From Phytophthora colocasiae (taxonomy: Eukaryota; Oomycota; Peronosporomycetes; Peronosporales; Peronosporaceae): a DNA stretch of 64,000 bases. Made by a program: the position numbers and the translations under genes. The stretch covers positions 744,001-808,000 of the forward strand of contig JAGKQI010000085.1 in the NCBI GenBank assembly GCA_018806915.1, written 5' to 3'. Below are positions 44,672 through 55,455 of the stretch, one piece after another. The first letter of the stretch is position 1. Every line of letters begins with the position of its first letter. The notes under the pieces are model-generated. The model was not told where the DNA came from and ran no database searches. It saw only the letters and a list, made by a program, of their open reading frames with translations.

Positions 44672-46412
44672 TACCGTCTCCCAGGAATATTTTCCTGTGG
44701 CGTTTCAGAATATCACGCAGTCTCTTCTCCATTTCTGGGGTCGTCTTTCCCGGTTCTCCAACATCGGCGCTATCGATATCACACTCTGGTGTCAACTCTT
44801 CCAGCTCTGGTAGCATGACCAATTGATCGCGTAATTGGGCGAGGAGTTCCGTGCCTTCTCGCATATACACACCTGGCTCCAGGTCTAATTCTTCGCTGGA
44901 AACGTTCATACACCGCTCGTATTCCACTCGTAACTTTTCCATCGGCGTTCCAGGCATCCCCTGAATGGGGATATCCCAAGATTCATCCATTAAGTCGAAA
45001 TCATCCGCGGGTAACTCAGGAGTCTGAGGGTCACCTAAGAGACACTCAGGCTTTGAGTCAAGGACGTCGTCGTCGATAGCAACGGAGGTGTCACCAGGGT
45101 CTGTATGCGAGGTACTTTCAGAGAATGTTTCCAATTCTCTGGTATCTGTACTGATGTCCGCACTTCCCGTTGATTCACCGTGACAACTATCCTCCGTCTG
45201 GGTGAACGCATCCAGGGCGAAGCGCACTCGCTTTACGGTCGGTGGTGAATCTGGTTTCACGAACTGAACTCGAGCGTTTTCGAACCTTGGACGTTGCAGT
45301 ATTTCAGTCGGCCATGGGTAGTCTGGGCGATCTACACACGGGGGCGGCATCAGAGCCTCCAACTCCGCCTCTCTCCTCATACGTTTCTTAGTCTCTGGTG
45401 ACGGGGTGCTTTCCAGAATCAGAACTTCCCAATCACGATAAGCAGCGGAACCTGGACGCACGAAACGTCCATGCCTTGGGAAGAAACCATATTCCACGAT
45501 CCTCGCGACATCAGAGAGTTCATTGACCCACGTGTTTTTATCAGAGATGTTTACCACGCGAACGGCCACAGGCCAAGATCGAGCCGCATAGATCAGCTGG
45601 GTAACCCAGCGGTCACCGCGTCCGGCCCACACGACTTCCCTTTGGGGATTCGTTGGTCCATAGTCGATTCGGACAATAAATTCTTCGCCTGGACTCAGAA
45701 GAACAGCCTCACATGGTCTAACCGACCTGTTACGACCAATGTGATCACCAGGTTCCCAATTACACATCATCACCACTACCTCGTCTGGTAACGATACCAG
45801 ACCTTCACGAGCGCTAATTCTCACTCCGGCGGCAAACATAAAACGCATTCCCAGAAGCACGTCAATTCCTTCACCGATATTCGCGACCCAAACATCCACA
45901 ATATATACCACTCTTGGCCCAAGTGTCAATTTGATCTCAGCGCTGGCACCAATATATGTTGGAACATCACCCATTCCTGACACCTTGGTCTGCTTGTGCG
46001 ACTTAAGTCTGAGTCCGAGCTTACGCGCAAAGTCGTAACTCAGAATGTTTATGGCCGCACCAGTATCCAAGAGAATCTTGGTCCGATGGTCATTCACAGC
46101 ACCATACACCATCACCACATCCCTCTTTGACCGATCAGGGTAGTTGTCCTCCCACCAGCCATAACACTCGCCATCCTTCAACCTGAACGACACTGTGTCG
46201 TCTGGTGTCTGGTCGGTGTTTTCGGCGATCTCAGGTAACTCGTTCCCTGAGTTTCCAGAAGGTATGGTCGATTCTTGGGCAAAAGTAGTCATGCATTGTT
46301 GAATGTTATCTTGAGTCTTTCTCAGCTCTGGTCCTACACACACTAGAACACACAACTCTGGGGTAACGCCATGCCCGGCGCGTTTCGGATCCCCATCCGA
46401 CGGGCATATTAG
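44634..46412 (-). CDS. pol: Protease and linker of C pol
   Basis: Open in the -1 frame from the slippery site. Catalytic LLDTGAAINILS (T to A against B), then VVYIVDVWVANIGEG, DVLLGMRFMFAAGV, the beta-rich part and the acidic linker, ending APARG at the shared +1 G frameshift. Confidence 0.85.
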   Translation of the reverse strand, partial: LICPSDGDPKRAGHGVTPELCVLVCVGPELRKTQDNIQQCMTTFAQESTIPSGNSGNELPEIAENTDQTPDDTVSFRLKDGECYGWWEDNYPDRSKRDVVMVYGAVNDHRTKILLDTGAAINILSYDFARKLGLRLKSHKQTKVSGMGDVPTYIGASAEIKLTLGPRVVYIVDVWVANIGEGIDVLLGMRFMFAAGVRISAREGLVSLPDEVVVMMCNWEPGDHIGRNRSVRPCEAVLLSPGEEFIVRIDYGPTNPQREVVWAGRGDRWVTQLIYAARSWPVAVRVVNISDKNTWVNELSDVARIVEYGFFPRHGRFVRPGSAAYRDWEVLILESTPSPETKKRMRREAELEALMPPPCVDRPDYPWPTEILQRPRFENARVQFVKPDSPPTVKRVRFALDAFTQTEDSCHGESTGSADISTDTRELETFSESTSHTDPGDTSVAIDDDVLDSKPECLLGDPQTPELPADDFDLMDESWDIPIQGMPGTPMEKLRVEYERCMNVSSEELDLEPGVYMREGTELLAQLRDQLVMLPELEELTPECDIDSADVGEPGKTTPEMEKRLRDILKRHRKIFLGDGNAAPAPARGRGL

Positions 46413-46418
46413 TTTAAC
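46373..46418 (-). promoter_or_regulatory. -1 programmed ribosomal frameshift signal of C
   Basis: Third copy of the gag-pol signal: GTTAAAC (46418-46412), 6-nt spacer, two-part hairpin 46405-46373 identical to B. Confidence 0.85.
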
Positions 46419-49400
46419 GGCTTCCCAGAGTCTGCCTCATCACCCAGGAGTTTCTCCCGTAGGTGGTTCGGCATGTCCTTGAGTGCGCCTTGTCGAGCGA
46501 GTTGCTTGAGTGTTTCCAGAGTTTTAAGATCTTCACAGGGTTTTCCAGGGTGCACTCTTCCACATACTTCACAGTGTGGCATCCGACACATTCGACTCGG
46601 GTGACCCTTCTCCTGACATCGGTCACACGTGACGTCTCTCCAGCAATCTTCCTCTGAGTGTCCTGAGCGTTGACATTTTTCACAGAACTTGTTCCAGTAG
46701 CCACTATTCTCATGACGTCTCTGGTAGAATCCTTGACCTGACGATCCAGACGGGGACTGGGGCGGCGGACGCCATCCCATGTTATCCATCACTCGATATA
46801 CCTCATTCGTCAGAGTCTGCGTCCAATCTGCACTTGGTGGAGCCTTTGAATTGTTCGAAGATGCCTGCGCAGTACTTTCATCACGGGTAGACTCTGAAGT
46901 CGCACTTGGAGTTCTGGAATCACCCGTCTGATCTCTGGTATCCTGATTGGATTTCAGAGATTCCTTATGATTTTCAGAGTTTTCAGAGTCATAGTCTTCA
47001 GAATCCATATCTCTTGCGACATAAGTCCGATGCACACGCTTGGGCTTGAACTGTCCTCGCGGAATATTGTCAGCCCGGAAATCTCGAGACTAGGCAGGGG
47101 TCATCTCTTGGTCACCAGTTCGCCACACATCTTCATCTTGCTGCAACGCATATTCCAAGTCTGAAATTCGTCGAAATCTCTGACCTTGCAGCGACGTTTT
47201 CAGGCGTGCATCCTTAAGCTTCGTGATGAATCGCAGTACATGCTTCTCAAGACGCTTGGACGACTTCCGGAAATCGATGTCAGCTTTTCCAGCGGCAGAA
47301 TTAAGTCGGTAGAAAAATTCAAGCGGAGTCTCAGAGTCTTTCATAGCCATAGTGAAGTATCTCTCAGAATACGATGACCGAGCTTTGCAATAACGTTTCT
47401 TGAACTCTGAAGACAGCTCTTTCCAGTCACGGGACACACTTTTGGGAAGTTGGTTAAACCAGTCTCGCGCAGACACAGGGAGCTTCAACTTAAGTTCCTG
47501 GATGCGCGTCTTAGTCGACCAACCTCCTTGAGAAGCCATGTTCGTAAACCGCTCCCACCAGTGGACACGTTCCCTGAGTGTAGCTCTGGGGTCGAATTCT
47601 CCAAGGTTGTTGGAGTTCATGAACGGCCTCAGTGTCAGAAGTGTGGTTCCGGCCTGTGCTTGAGTTGCTGCCGTCAGATTCACCACTTCACCTGGCTCCG
47701 AGTTTTCTGATGACGAGCTCGCAGAGTCTGAGCTCGAGTTATCAGAGTCTCCGCCAGAGCCTGGCGCTCTGTCATGACGTTTCGCTCTGCGAGACGCTCT
47801 TCAATCTCCATTAGGCCGTCTAGCTTCAGTTTTCTGCGGCGGATCTCGTCTCGGAGTAGGCGCACGTCTAGTATCACCCTTGGTCTCTGTCACCGAAGTC
47901 GCTTGAGTCACCTGGGTGGCCGTAGCAGTAGTAGCGCCGCCATTCCTCTCGGCCTTCACTCGCTTCGTCCCCGTGCTTCGTGCAGGGGTGCCTTGCTGGA
48001 AGGTCGCAACCTCTCGAGATTCCGTCTTGAGAGCCGGTGAATGTGACATGGGTTCAACCCCAACCCTTCTTGCCTCACTTCTGATTTCCGACCCGGATAC
48101 TGGATACATAGTTGCAACTTCAGGATTGCCGGTATGTAATACTTGGTTTGAGTTGCCGAATCAGGGTGACCGACCCTTCGCGCCTCTTGAACTTGGGATA
48201 ATGTCGCTCGAAGGTTTCTCAATTGACCGGCTTGGAACCGTTGCATGTTCTGAGAACTTTCTTTCTCCCTGTCGCGCTCGGCTTCCATGACTTTCATCTG
48301 CTGCTGTAAGGCTTCCATTTGAGAAATCCAGTCCCGTTTCATTTCGTCAGTCGCACGCGCACGTTTGGTTTCGGTCTCGGCCTCTCTCTGTCGCCAGCGT
48401 TCAACAAACTCTGATTCCAGACGTTGGTTTTCAGAGTTCTGAGCTCCGTTTTCAGAGTTTCCAACTCTGCCGCGCTGCGATTCCTGAGCTTGTTTTCAGA
48501 TACCAGACTTCTGCGTTCTTCAGCATCGTCGGCACGTCTCTCAGCCTCCAGCCTCGCGTTTTCCGACTTCAACAAGCGCTCGGTGAGCGTCTGAATTTCG
48601 CGCCTTGCCTCCAAGTCACGTTGCTCTCGACGACGATCGCGTTCCATGGACTCCAAGCGTTCTCGGGCCAAGAACTCCATCTGCGCTTGCTCCATCCGGC
48701 TTTGCCACTCCTGCTGTTGCCTCATGACGTTCAACTCGATCTGGGCAGGTCCTGATCTCTGAGAACTTCGAGCTTCAGACTTCGTACGACTCGACGCGAT
48801 GGAACTCAAGCGTCGGGACGGTGGTCTTGGAAGGTCTTCACTCTTCACACTTTTGCGGTGGCTCTGGTGACTTTCGCTTCGGGTGGAGACAGATACAGGC
48901 GGAATCTCCGGAGTCAATTGTCTGAAATCCCGTGAAGAACTTCCGACAGACACCTGGTTTCCCGGCTTCGCGTCCGGCACCCCTGGTTTCTCTTCCGGCA
49001 TGTCAACATCTTCGATCTCTGGTTTCACTGGTAACAGCGTTCGCGTCACTTGGATCCCCATGCCCTCAGAGATTGCTCCTCCCGCATCAACACCTTGAGC
49101 AATTAACGCCAGACCTCCTGTGGATAGCGACATGTGTGATGCCACCCCTCGACTCATGGACATCAAGGACGAGTCTGTAGAGCTTCCGCGCGAAGTCTGG
49201 AATCCCGACGACTGATCATCCGAGGTCCCAATGACACTGGGAATTGGCACGTCCGACATCCGAGTCTGAGAAGTACTGGGACCTTCAGACATTGGAGTTT
49301 CAGACTCCGGTCGCGTGTTATCAGAGCGACTCTCATACTGTGGCAGTGAAGACAGCGACGGCGTCGATAAAGCTGACGGTGTTGACGGGACTTGTGGGCG

Positions 49401-50654
49401 CGGTGGTCTCTGCTGCAAGCGCTTGGGCCACGGTGGCTCGTCACTGCTGGAACCATCGGAACTGTGCGTCACTCGGAGTCCGGTCACCCGGAGTCGCATG
49501 ATCAGTCGTTGTCCTTGTAGGTCAGCATCCTTGTCAGGTAATACACTGTCTGCTTCGTTCTTGCTTGTTGTGTCTTCTTGCTTCATGCTTTCTGGGAGTC
49601 GGCTAACTTGTAACCTGGCGGTCACTGTGGCCCACTCAACCAATTCCACTGCGAGTCGACTCTGAAGTTCGGACGCCACACTGCGTACTTGAGACTCAAA
49701 GACGGCTGACGCCTGCGTCTGAGACCAGGTTGGGAGGAGGTTCTGGAATTCAAAACCCGCCTCGTACAACATTGTCTGAAGAATTGCCACACACTCTGGT
49801 GCTGTCAACGTGCTCATCGGAATCTCGACGTAGGAAAGGTCTTGGATCCGACCAAAACCATGACGCCTCACGTGAAACTCTAAGATCCACATATCCTCAG
49901 GGAAGACGGAGGAGCATCGCCACTTGATGTAATCACCAGTCGCTGCAGCAGCTTTCTGGAAAGCATCAGCACTAGGCTTCATCGTCGGCCACATTTACTC
50001 GATGCTTGGAGGGACGACCTTGCCTGTGTCCATATCTCTCCAACGGCGGAACTCACGACGCACATACCTCAGAGCTCGTTCCCCGTCAAGCGAATCAGCC
50101 CTCCCAGACTCATCCGACGGTGTCTTCAGAGACTCTTCGGACTTGATCGCCGCGTCGTCAGACATTGGTGTGTCTTCAGACTTTTGGGACTGTAGAACAT
50201 GTTCTTCAGAGAGTCCGGGTTCTGGTTTCACTTCATCGACGGACTGACCGGAAGTTGCCGAATCTGAACACAGATCGATCACTTCCGGGGACTCAACCAT
50301 ATCGGCGCCTCCATCAGACGCCTCATCACCACCCTTACGGGCAGTGGTCTTCTCGTCACCAGAAGCTTCGACCTCTGACAGGCCTTCAGAACCTTGTTCA
50401 CCAGAGACAGCAGGTGTCTCCTGAGCTTCTGGTTCTTCAGCAGGCTGGTCTTCGACCGCCGGTTCTGGGACGCTCACACTCTCAGCTGCCTTCTTCTCTC
50501 GCACAGCTTTCCTCTTCTCGCGGGCCGCCTTCTGGATGGCATCCAAGTCTGGTTGCTCCTCAGGCGACAGACCTTGTAGACGCTTGGATTGACGTGCCGG
50601 AATACTCCGACCACGACCACGGCGTCCTCCTCTCGTAGATCCTGGCGTAGCCAT
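46409..50654 (-). pseudogene. gag: Gag of C, broken
   Basis: Start ATG 50654 (MATPGSTRGGRRG). Frames: 50654-49995 (TAA in place of TAT after IEY), 49994-48339, 48342-47956, then the r1-type frame and capsid 47686-47090, TAG at about 47089, and the knuckle part to 46409. A lost base near 48437 shifts the coiled coil relative to B. Two breaks (near 48130 and the TGA near 47801) are at the same place in B. Capsid and knuckles otherwise as in B. Confidence 0.88.
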
Positions 50655-50727
50655 CTTGAATATAGACGCTTGACAGGAAACTTTCTCTTCTTGAACTCTA
50701 AAATCCGGTGATATCACGATTCCAAAG

Positions 50728-50745
50728 ATCCGGGCACGCGCACCA
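50728..50745 (-). other. Primer-binding site of C
   Basis: Reverse complement reads TGGTGCGCGTGCCCGGAT, two bases inside the LTR end. Confidence 0.88.
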
Positions 50746-50747
50746 GT

Positions 50748-52202
50748 TGTCGCGAAGTCGGTGAAACTTTGGTCGCGGAGCAGGGGCGTATAGTGAACCC
50801 TAGTTATACGACTACTGAAAAGGGTTTTCAGAGCCGTACAACGATAGGTTGGCGTGTGGTACCTTGCGGTATCCTCGTGGGTTCGTTGTCTTCGGAAATA
50901 TGACCCTCGCCGGAGTCTGAGAGTGTGGTGTGGGGAGAAGTTGGAGTTCCCTTGGAGTCTGGTGTCGGTATTCAGGAAATCCTTCCAGGAGCGTTCGGGA
51001 GTCGGAATCTCTGGGAACCAAGATGGTTTCCAGGAAGTCGGCGGTCGAAAAGAGGTTAATATACCAGAGAAAGTCTGAAATCGGTGTCTGAATATCACAA
51101 ATCCAGAAACCGAGATACCTGACTTTCAGAGATAAACAACCAATATACAGCGTTCGAAAATATACAAATATACACAGCCGTTCTTATTCTTTCTAGGCCC
51201 TTGAACGGTGGGCTAACACTCCAGGTCAACTAGGGACTTGCTACCAGACACCTGGTCTGTCTGGTATCCCTTTACGTTCGCGCACCACCCTCTAGTATAG
51301 AGGGAAAATATAAACCAATACAATCGGCTATATATAACAGTCTACCTTGCACTCTGAAAACGACTGTCTAGTTTCCAGAGCCTGTCCAAACGAGCAATAT
51401 GAAATGGGCTACCGTTAGAGACAAAACAAACGACCCAACTAGGATATGGAATAGGCGGGTCCTTTCAGGTCTCTACGTTACCTGATCTCCACCTAAGGGG
51501 ATTGAATTTGGTGGATATCACACGACGTACGTGATGACGCAGTGGCTTGAATACCTCTCAAGCGGACTTGTGCAGTAGCAAGCAAATTGAACTCTGTTTA
51601 TCGTTTATCTTCCTCATAACTATCATATCTTTCTGGTATCTCTCTTCTTCTTGTCATCTTTTGCGTCCTTTGAGCAGTCAGTCTTCATATGTCAGGTACA
51701 CTTGGCTCTTGTATATATAAGATATCTTGACTTGATCTCAGTATGCAGTCTGTGCAGCCGATCTCGATGGGTTGACAGGTAGAGACGTCATTACGGGGGA
51801 TGTGCAGGTCAGTAATCACTTGAATGCGTGACTTGAACTTGGGTTCACTTGGTTTCAGTATGGTCTTGAATCTTCGGTGGTTTCAGAGTCTGGTATCCTG
51901 GTTTCTAGAGTCTGATATCACTTGGTTTTCAGAGTCTTAGTCACTCAGAGTTAGAGATACCAGAGTTTTGAGTAAGAAGCCAGAGTACGGAGCACTAATG
52001 CTTCAACGTACACGAAGATCTTGAGGGTTGCGCGGGTGCGCGGCGACCGGCGCGCGATACTTGGTCTCTGCGGGTATTTGTTGTGAATCCTTGAACCATC
52101 CATCGTCGCGCTGGACGGTAACGGGATGAGGTCTCTCAGAGATACGTTCTTCTGAGAGACTTTTCCGCCAGAACTTAGGCACTCATCGTCGGGGAAAGTC
52201 CG
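50748..52202 (-). repeat. 5' LTR of C, truncated
   Basis: Starts TGTCGCGAAG at 50748 and matches the B LTR until GGGGAAAGTCCG at 52202, where F sequence begins. Holds GTCTCTCAGA/TCTGAGAGAC at 52131-52160. About 220 bp of the LTR tip, including the second hairpin, is missing. Confidence 0.9.
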
Positions 52203-52842
52203 CAAGCAAGCTTGCTCCAAGATTCATTGGGCCGTTCAAAGTACTTGAACGGCACGGTAACGCGTACCGGCTGGACATACCGTCCAGCATGAGGCTCCAC
52301 CCGACCTTCTACGTCGGGCGGTTGAAGCCGTACGTGCAGCACGGACTACCTGGGGTTGGTAGTCCGACTGAGGAGTGCGAGAGGCCTGGAAGGCCTCTCG
52401 AGACCGTCGACACGGTCGATCAACCGGTTCACTCTTGTCCCAAGACCGGACGAGAGGTTCGAGGCAGTCTGAGCTGCCTCACAGACCTCAGCACGGAGGT
52501 CACGAACCTCCTGCTTCAGAGCAGCTATCTCAGCGCTCTGTGTCTGCTCCAGCGCAGCAACTCGATCGTGCAGAGCACGATCGTCATGGTCAAAGCGGTG
52601 ACCATCCGGAGGGAGTGTTCCCGCCCCCTCCGCCGCCGTTGCGCCACGCGAGTGGAGCGATCCGCTGGATTGTTGAGCAGATCGTGGCTCATAAGAGAAC
52701 GAACTCTCAAGGGGTTCGTTTTCGTATTCGTTGGAGAGGATTTCCTCCCCATCGAGATACATGGGAGCCGCGGAACGTCCTGATGGAGGACGTTCCGGAA
52801 ATGGTGAGGGCGTACGAAGCCCACCATAACTTGCAGGGGTAA
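52203..52842 (+). pseudogene. pol: Pol C-terminus of F: GPY/F region and chromodomain
   Basis: Begins LAPRFIGPFKVLERHG and SMRLHPTFYVGRLKPY, the integrase C-terminal GPY/F module, in one frame. The chromodomain (WIVEQIVAHKRTNSQ, FRIRWRGFPPHRDTWEPR) lies in another frame and ends at 52842. The linker between has no family motif. The frame change between the two, at about 52400, is either a mutation or a recoding event. The whole stretch after 52346 is also coding on the other strand for the aORF. Confidence 0.8.
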
Positions 52843-53896
52843 GCCCTGCACGAGGAGTGCTGCGGTCAGCCACAGCACTCGGAGCTTCGCGTGGCACAAT
52901 ACGACCACGGAGCTCCTTGATGTGATCGGGTACACGGACGACCGTGTACCCCAGGAGATCACTTTCGGTGAGACGTGTTGCCAACCCTTGGCAACACAGA
53001 CAGGGTGTGCCAAAGGGAACGGCACATGGGACCCTCGCTTCCATGGACTGATCATGGAGGCGTTCACACTTACCACGCGTAGTGTAAGTGTAGTAGCGAT
53101 CGCGAGCCGCAGCAACGCGCTCGCGATATGCCTTCGGGTCTTTGTTGAAGTTTTCAACAAAGGCGTTCCACGACTGACAAAGTGCCTGCCACTCTGGCAC
53201 TTTGCTCTTGCGCGAAGTCTTCTTCGCTGCATAGTATCGGAGCTCGTGGAAGAGCCCGATATAGTAGTCGCGTCTTTGAGTCTCGGACTCAAAGACAACC
53301 TTAGCGGCAACGTCGTCGTCGTTGATACTGTTGCATGAGTACAACAGTATCGGGTTCGGTGGTGAACTAGCACCGAACCGGTCATGGATCTCTGCCTCAG
53401 TAGGCATCCATGGTGTGCGCACTGGCGGATCAGTGCGCGGGGCACTGAGCGCCCTCGACATGGAGGACGCTTCGTCATCACTGCGCGGACGCTTCGAGCT
53501 TGAAGCGTCCGAGGCCTCATTACGAGGTCGTTGAGATCCCACGGGTGGGTCTGACGTGTCTTCGGACGAAGACAGGGGAGCGGGAGCCTTGGCATCAAGC
53601 TCTCCCTCCTCGACATCCTCGTCGTAGTCGAGGATGTCTTCGTAGTCCTCTCCAAAGAGTTCTTTGAGAGGGACAGCAGGATTCTTAATCTCTGCTAGAG
53701 AAGAAGACTTCTTCTTCTTCTCATGCTTCTCCTTATGGAGAGCATGGTACTTGGTGACAGAGAGCTTCTCTGTCGGACCGCTGGAAGCAGCAGCGCTAGT
53801 GGGAACTGCTGAGGTCGTTGTTCCTGCTGCAGAGGCAGCAGGTGAGGCTTGCGCGTCCGCAGAAGCGGACGGAGACGTGGGCGTTGGCGAGTCCAT
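52346..53896 (-). CDS. Antisense gene (aORF) of F, intact, 516 aa
   Basis: Start ATG 53896 (MDSPTPTSPSAS), stop 52346. Residues 1-55 Ser/Ala/Thr-rich; 60-85 Lys-rich; 95-130 acidic (ELFGEDYEDILDYDED); then a Ser/Arg-rich linker. A folded-looking part at about 185-330 follows (DRFGASSPPNPILLYSC, RDYYIGLFHELRYYAAKK, WNAFVENFNKDPKAYRERV) with Cys-rich CLCCQG. The last 80 residues are coiled coil (DRVAALEQTQSAEIAALKQE, VNRLIDRVDGLE). The coiled-coil end lies opposite the pol linker and chromodomain. No known family recognised; it shares layout with the aORFs of E and G, and a weak motif (ELFG/EIFG before an acidic run) with G. No homology to the A/B aORF is obvious. Confidence 0.75.
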   Translation of the reverse strand: MDSPTPTSPSASADAQASPAASAAGTTTSAVPTSAAASSGPTEKLSVTKYHALHKEKHEKKKKSSSLAEIKNPAVPLKELFGEDYEDILDYDEDVEEGELDAKAPAPLSSSEDTSDPPVGSQRPRNEASDASSSKRPRSDDEASSMSRALSAPRTDPPVRTPWMPTEAEIHDRFGASSPPNPILLYSCNSINDDDVAAKVVFESETQRRDYYIGLFHELRYYAAKKTSRKSKVPEWQALCQSWNAFVENFNKDPKAYRERVAAARDRYYTYTTRGKCERLHDQSMEARVPCAVPFGTPCLCCQGLATRLTESDLLGYTVVRVPDHIKELRGRIVPREAPSAVADRSTPRAGLTPASYGGLRTPSPFPERPPSGRSAAPMYLDGEEILSNEYENEPLESSFSYEPRSAQQSSGSLHSRGATAAEGAGTLPPDGHRFDHDDRALHDRVAALEQTQSAEIAALKQEVRDLRAEVCEAAQTASNLSSGLGTRVNRLIDRVDGLERPSRPLALLSRTTNPR

Positions 53897-53980
53897 TGCG
53901 AAATGAACTCGGATTTCTCTCGGGAACTTGACGGTCTTGTCAAGTTCTGTAGATTGACGTATCGAGACCGATACGTCGAA

Positions 53981-53997
53981 TCTTAACGGGGGGATGG
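53981..53997 (+). other. Polypurine tract of F
   Basis: ACGGGGGGATGG immediately before TGTAACGGGG, which fits a plus-strand primer next to the LTR. Confidence 0.6.
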
Positions 53998-54457
53998 TGT
54001 AACGGGGTTACACGTACAAGTGGTTGTACCACTTGTAACTCTAACAGTTAGGATAACTGTTAGAAGTTGGAAATGGGCCTCAGACCTTGGTGTGCTGTAC
54101 ACACCAATGGATACATGGGCGAACCACATTATTGGATGGTTCGTGTGCATTTGTGCATATTATTGGTAGAAAGTAACAGATTTCTACCAATCACTGAGCA
54201 GAGTTTCTGCCAACCACACGTTGGTAGACCCTTTAGAAATAGATAATAAACAGTTTTAGGAGGTCCATAATTGGCTTATGCCAAATTCAATAACAGTTCT
54301 CATTTTACGGTATTTTGCAGTTTAATTTAGTTATATTTGATTTAATTATACTTATTTAAATAAGTATACTTAAATTAAGTCTATTCTAATTGCACGCTTC
54401 CTCATATACGTAAGGGCACGTGTACGCCACCTAATAGGTCTAGGTAGACCCATTACA
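53998..54457 (+). repeat. LTR between F and E (about 460 bp)
   Basis: Starts TGTAA, ends TTACA (54453-54457), a 5-bp terminal inverted repeat. It is almost wholly made of hairpins: TGTAAC/GTTACA 53998-54012, TACAAGTGG/CCACTTGTA 54015-54037, TCTAACAGTTA 54040-54064, TTGGTGTG 54087-54107, ATTGGTAGAAA 54162-54191. A 22-bp perfect AT palindrome lies at 54347-54368. No second copy is in the window, so the borders are inferred. No TGG-type primer-binding site follows. Confidence 0.55.
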
Positions 54458-54473
54458 CTGTTTCTCTGTGAGA

Positions 54474-55455
54474 ATGGAGCAAGAAGCATACGCTCACTTG
54501 ACTCCGAGTCAGCAGGACACGCTTAACCCACCTTAACAAGCTTACGTCATTGCTGGGCCCTGAAGGTATGGCGCACCTTGCGTCTCAAGGGCCGGAGACC
54601 GTCAACGCGCGCCTCGAGGTATTTGCCTCGTACGAAAACGCTCTCGTCGAGCACATTCAGCGGAATGTAAAAGGGGCTACCCCTGCTCAGAGAGCTAAGC
54701 CCGTCACGCGCAGCGTGAAGACTTTTCACGGGAAGGAGGGAGAGAACCTCCTGTTGTGGACCCGAGAGGTCGAAATGGCCATGGAGGCCGCCATGTTCCA
54801 GTTGGAGGGGCCACGCGTGGCGTTTGCCATCTCCAAGCTCGAAGGACGAGCACGAGAATGGGCTTTGACGTCTGGGACGTCGGTGGAAGCGGCCTTCCCT
54901 ACTTGGGGCGAGCTAAAGGCCAAGCTCATGCAAGTGTCTGCTCCGCCTAACCAGGCGTATCGCGTGCGGTCACGCTTCCTTGCTTGCCGACAGGGCAAGT
55001 AGGATCTGGTGGACTATGTCCAAGAGCTTCGCACGCTCATCGCCGGCATGGCTACCGGTCCTCTACCTGAGGTGGTCGCCGTGACCATCTTCATGGAAGG
55101 CTTGCGAGCTGGTGTGGCCAGGACGGAGGCATTCCGTCATAGCCCCCGCAGCTTTGAAGACGCTGTCAGCGTGGCATTGAATGCCGAACACAACTTTAAG
55201 TTGTCGAGGGTCGTTGCTATCAGCACAGGGTCCGGGGGACCCGAGCCCATGGACCTCAGCTATGCTGAAGATGAGGTAGCTGAGCTACGAGCTGCGGTGC
55301 AGCGTATGAGCACCCGCCGGTGCTATAAATGCGGCAGTCCCTCACATCTGAGGCCCAACTGCCCTCTGCGCAAAGAGCGCGCCGGCCAGAATGGCCGCAA
55401 CCCTGCCGCGGGTCCCGCTTTGGGCTCTGCCCAGGGAAACGCCGGCTCCCAGTAG
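54474..55455 (+). pseudogene. gag: Gag of E, broken
   Basis: ATG at 54474 ([17 protein letters not shown]) is in a different frame from the main part, with a shift near 54525. The main frame holds a retrotransposon Gag capsid core ([51 protein letters not shown]). A TAG at 55000-55002 interrupts it; the reading continues DLVDYVQELRTLIAGM. One CCHC knuckle (CYKCGSPSHLRPNC) lies near 55320-55365. Length (about 325 aa) is usual for Gypsy, unlike the giant A and B Gags. Ends at TAG 55453-55455, inside the stem of a frameshift hairpin. Confidence 0.85.

Larger units (their letters stand above)
38641..52202 (-). mobile_element. Element C: close sister of B, lacking 3' LTR
   Basis: Minus orientation, not inverted: partial aORF (38641-40323), integrase, RNase H pair, RT, protease, gag, primer-binding site and 5' LTR. 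The 3' LTR and the first half of the aORF are missing at the join to D; the outermost part (about 220 bp) of the 5' LTR is missing at the join to F. Shares with B an extra G before RT, a TAG between RNase H and integrase, and two gag breaks. Confidence 0.9.
52203..54457 (+). mobile_element. Element F fragment: pol end, antisense gene, LTR
   Basis: A different Gypsy lineage from A-D: short LTR (about 460 bp), other chromodomain, other antisense protein. It starts in the middle of integrase at the break with C. Order: pol C-terminus (plus), antisense gene (minus, overlapping), purine-rich GGGGGGATGG, LTR. The LTR runs directly into the gag region of E. Confidence 0.75.

Noticed and set aside
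52525..53655. 376-codon minus-strand ORF overlapping the F antisense gene
   Set aside because: Shifted frame of the same strand; composition looks like out-of-frame reading, and the 516-codon frame has domain-like and coiled-coil structure.
52203..54457. Hairpins read as bacterial terminators or attC-like sites
   Set aside because: Hairpins lie inside long ORFs and an LTR of a Gypsy element, without T-tracts or conserved integron motifs.
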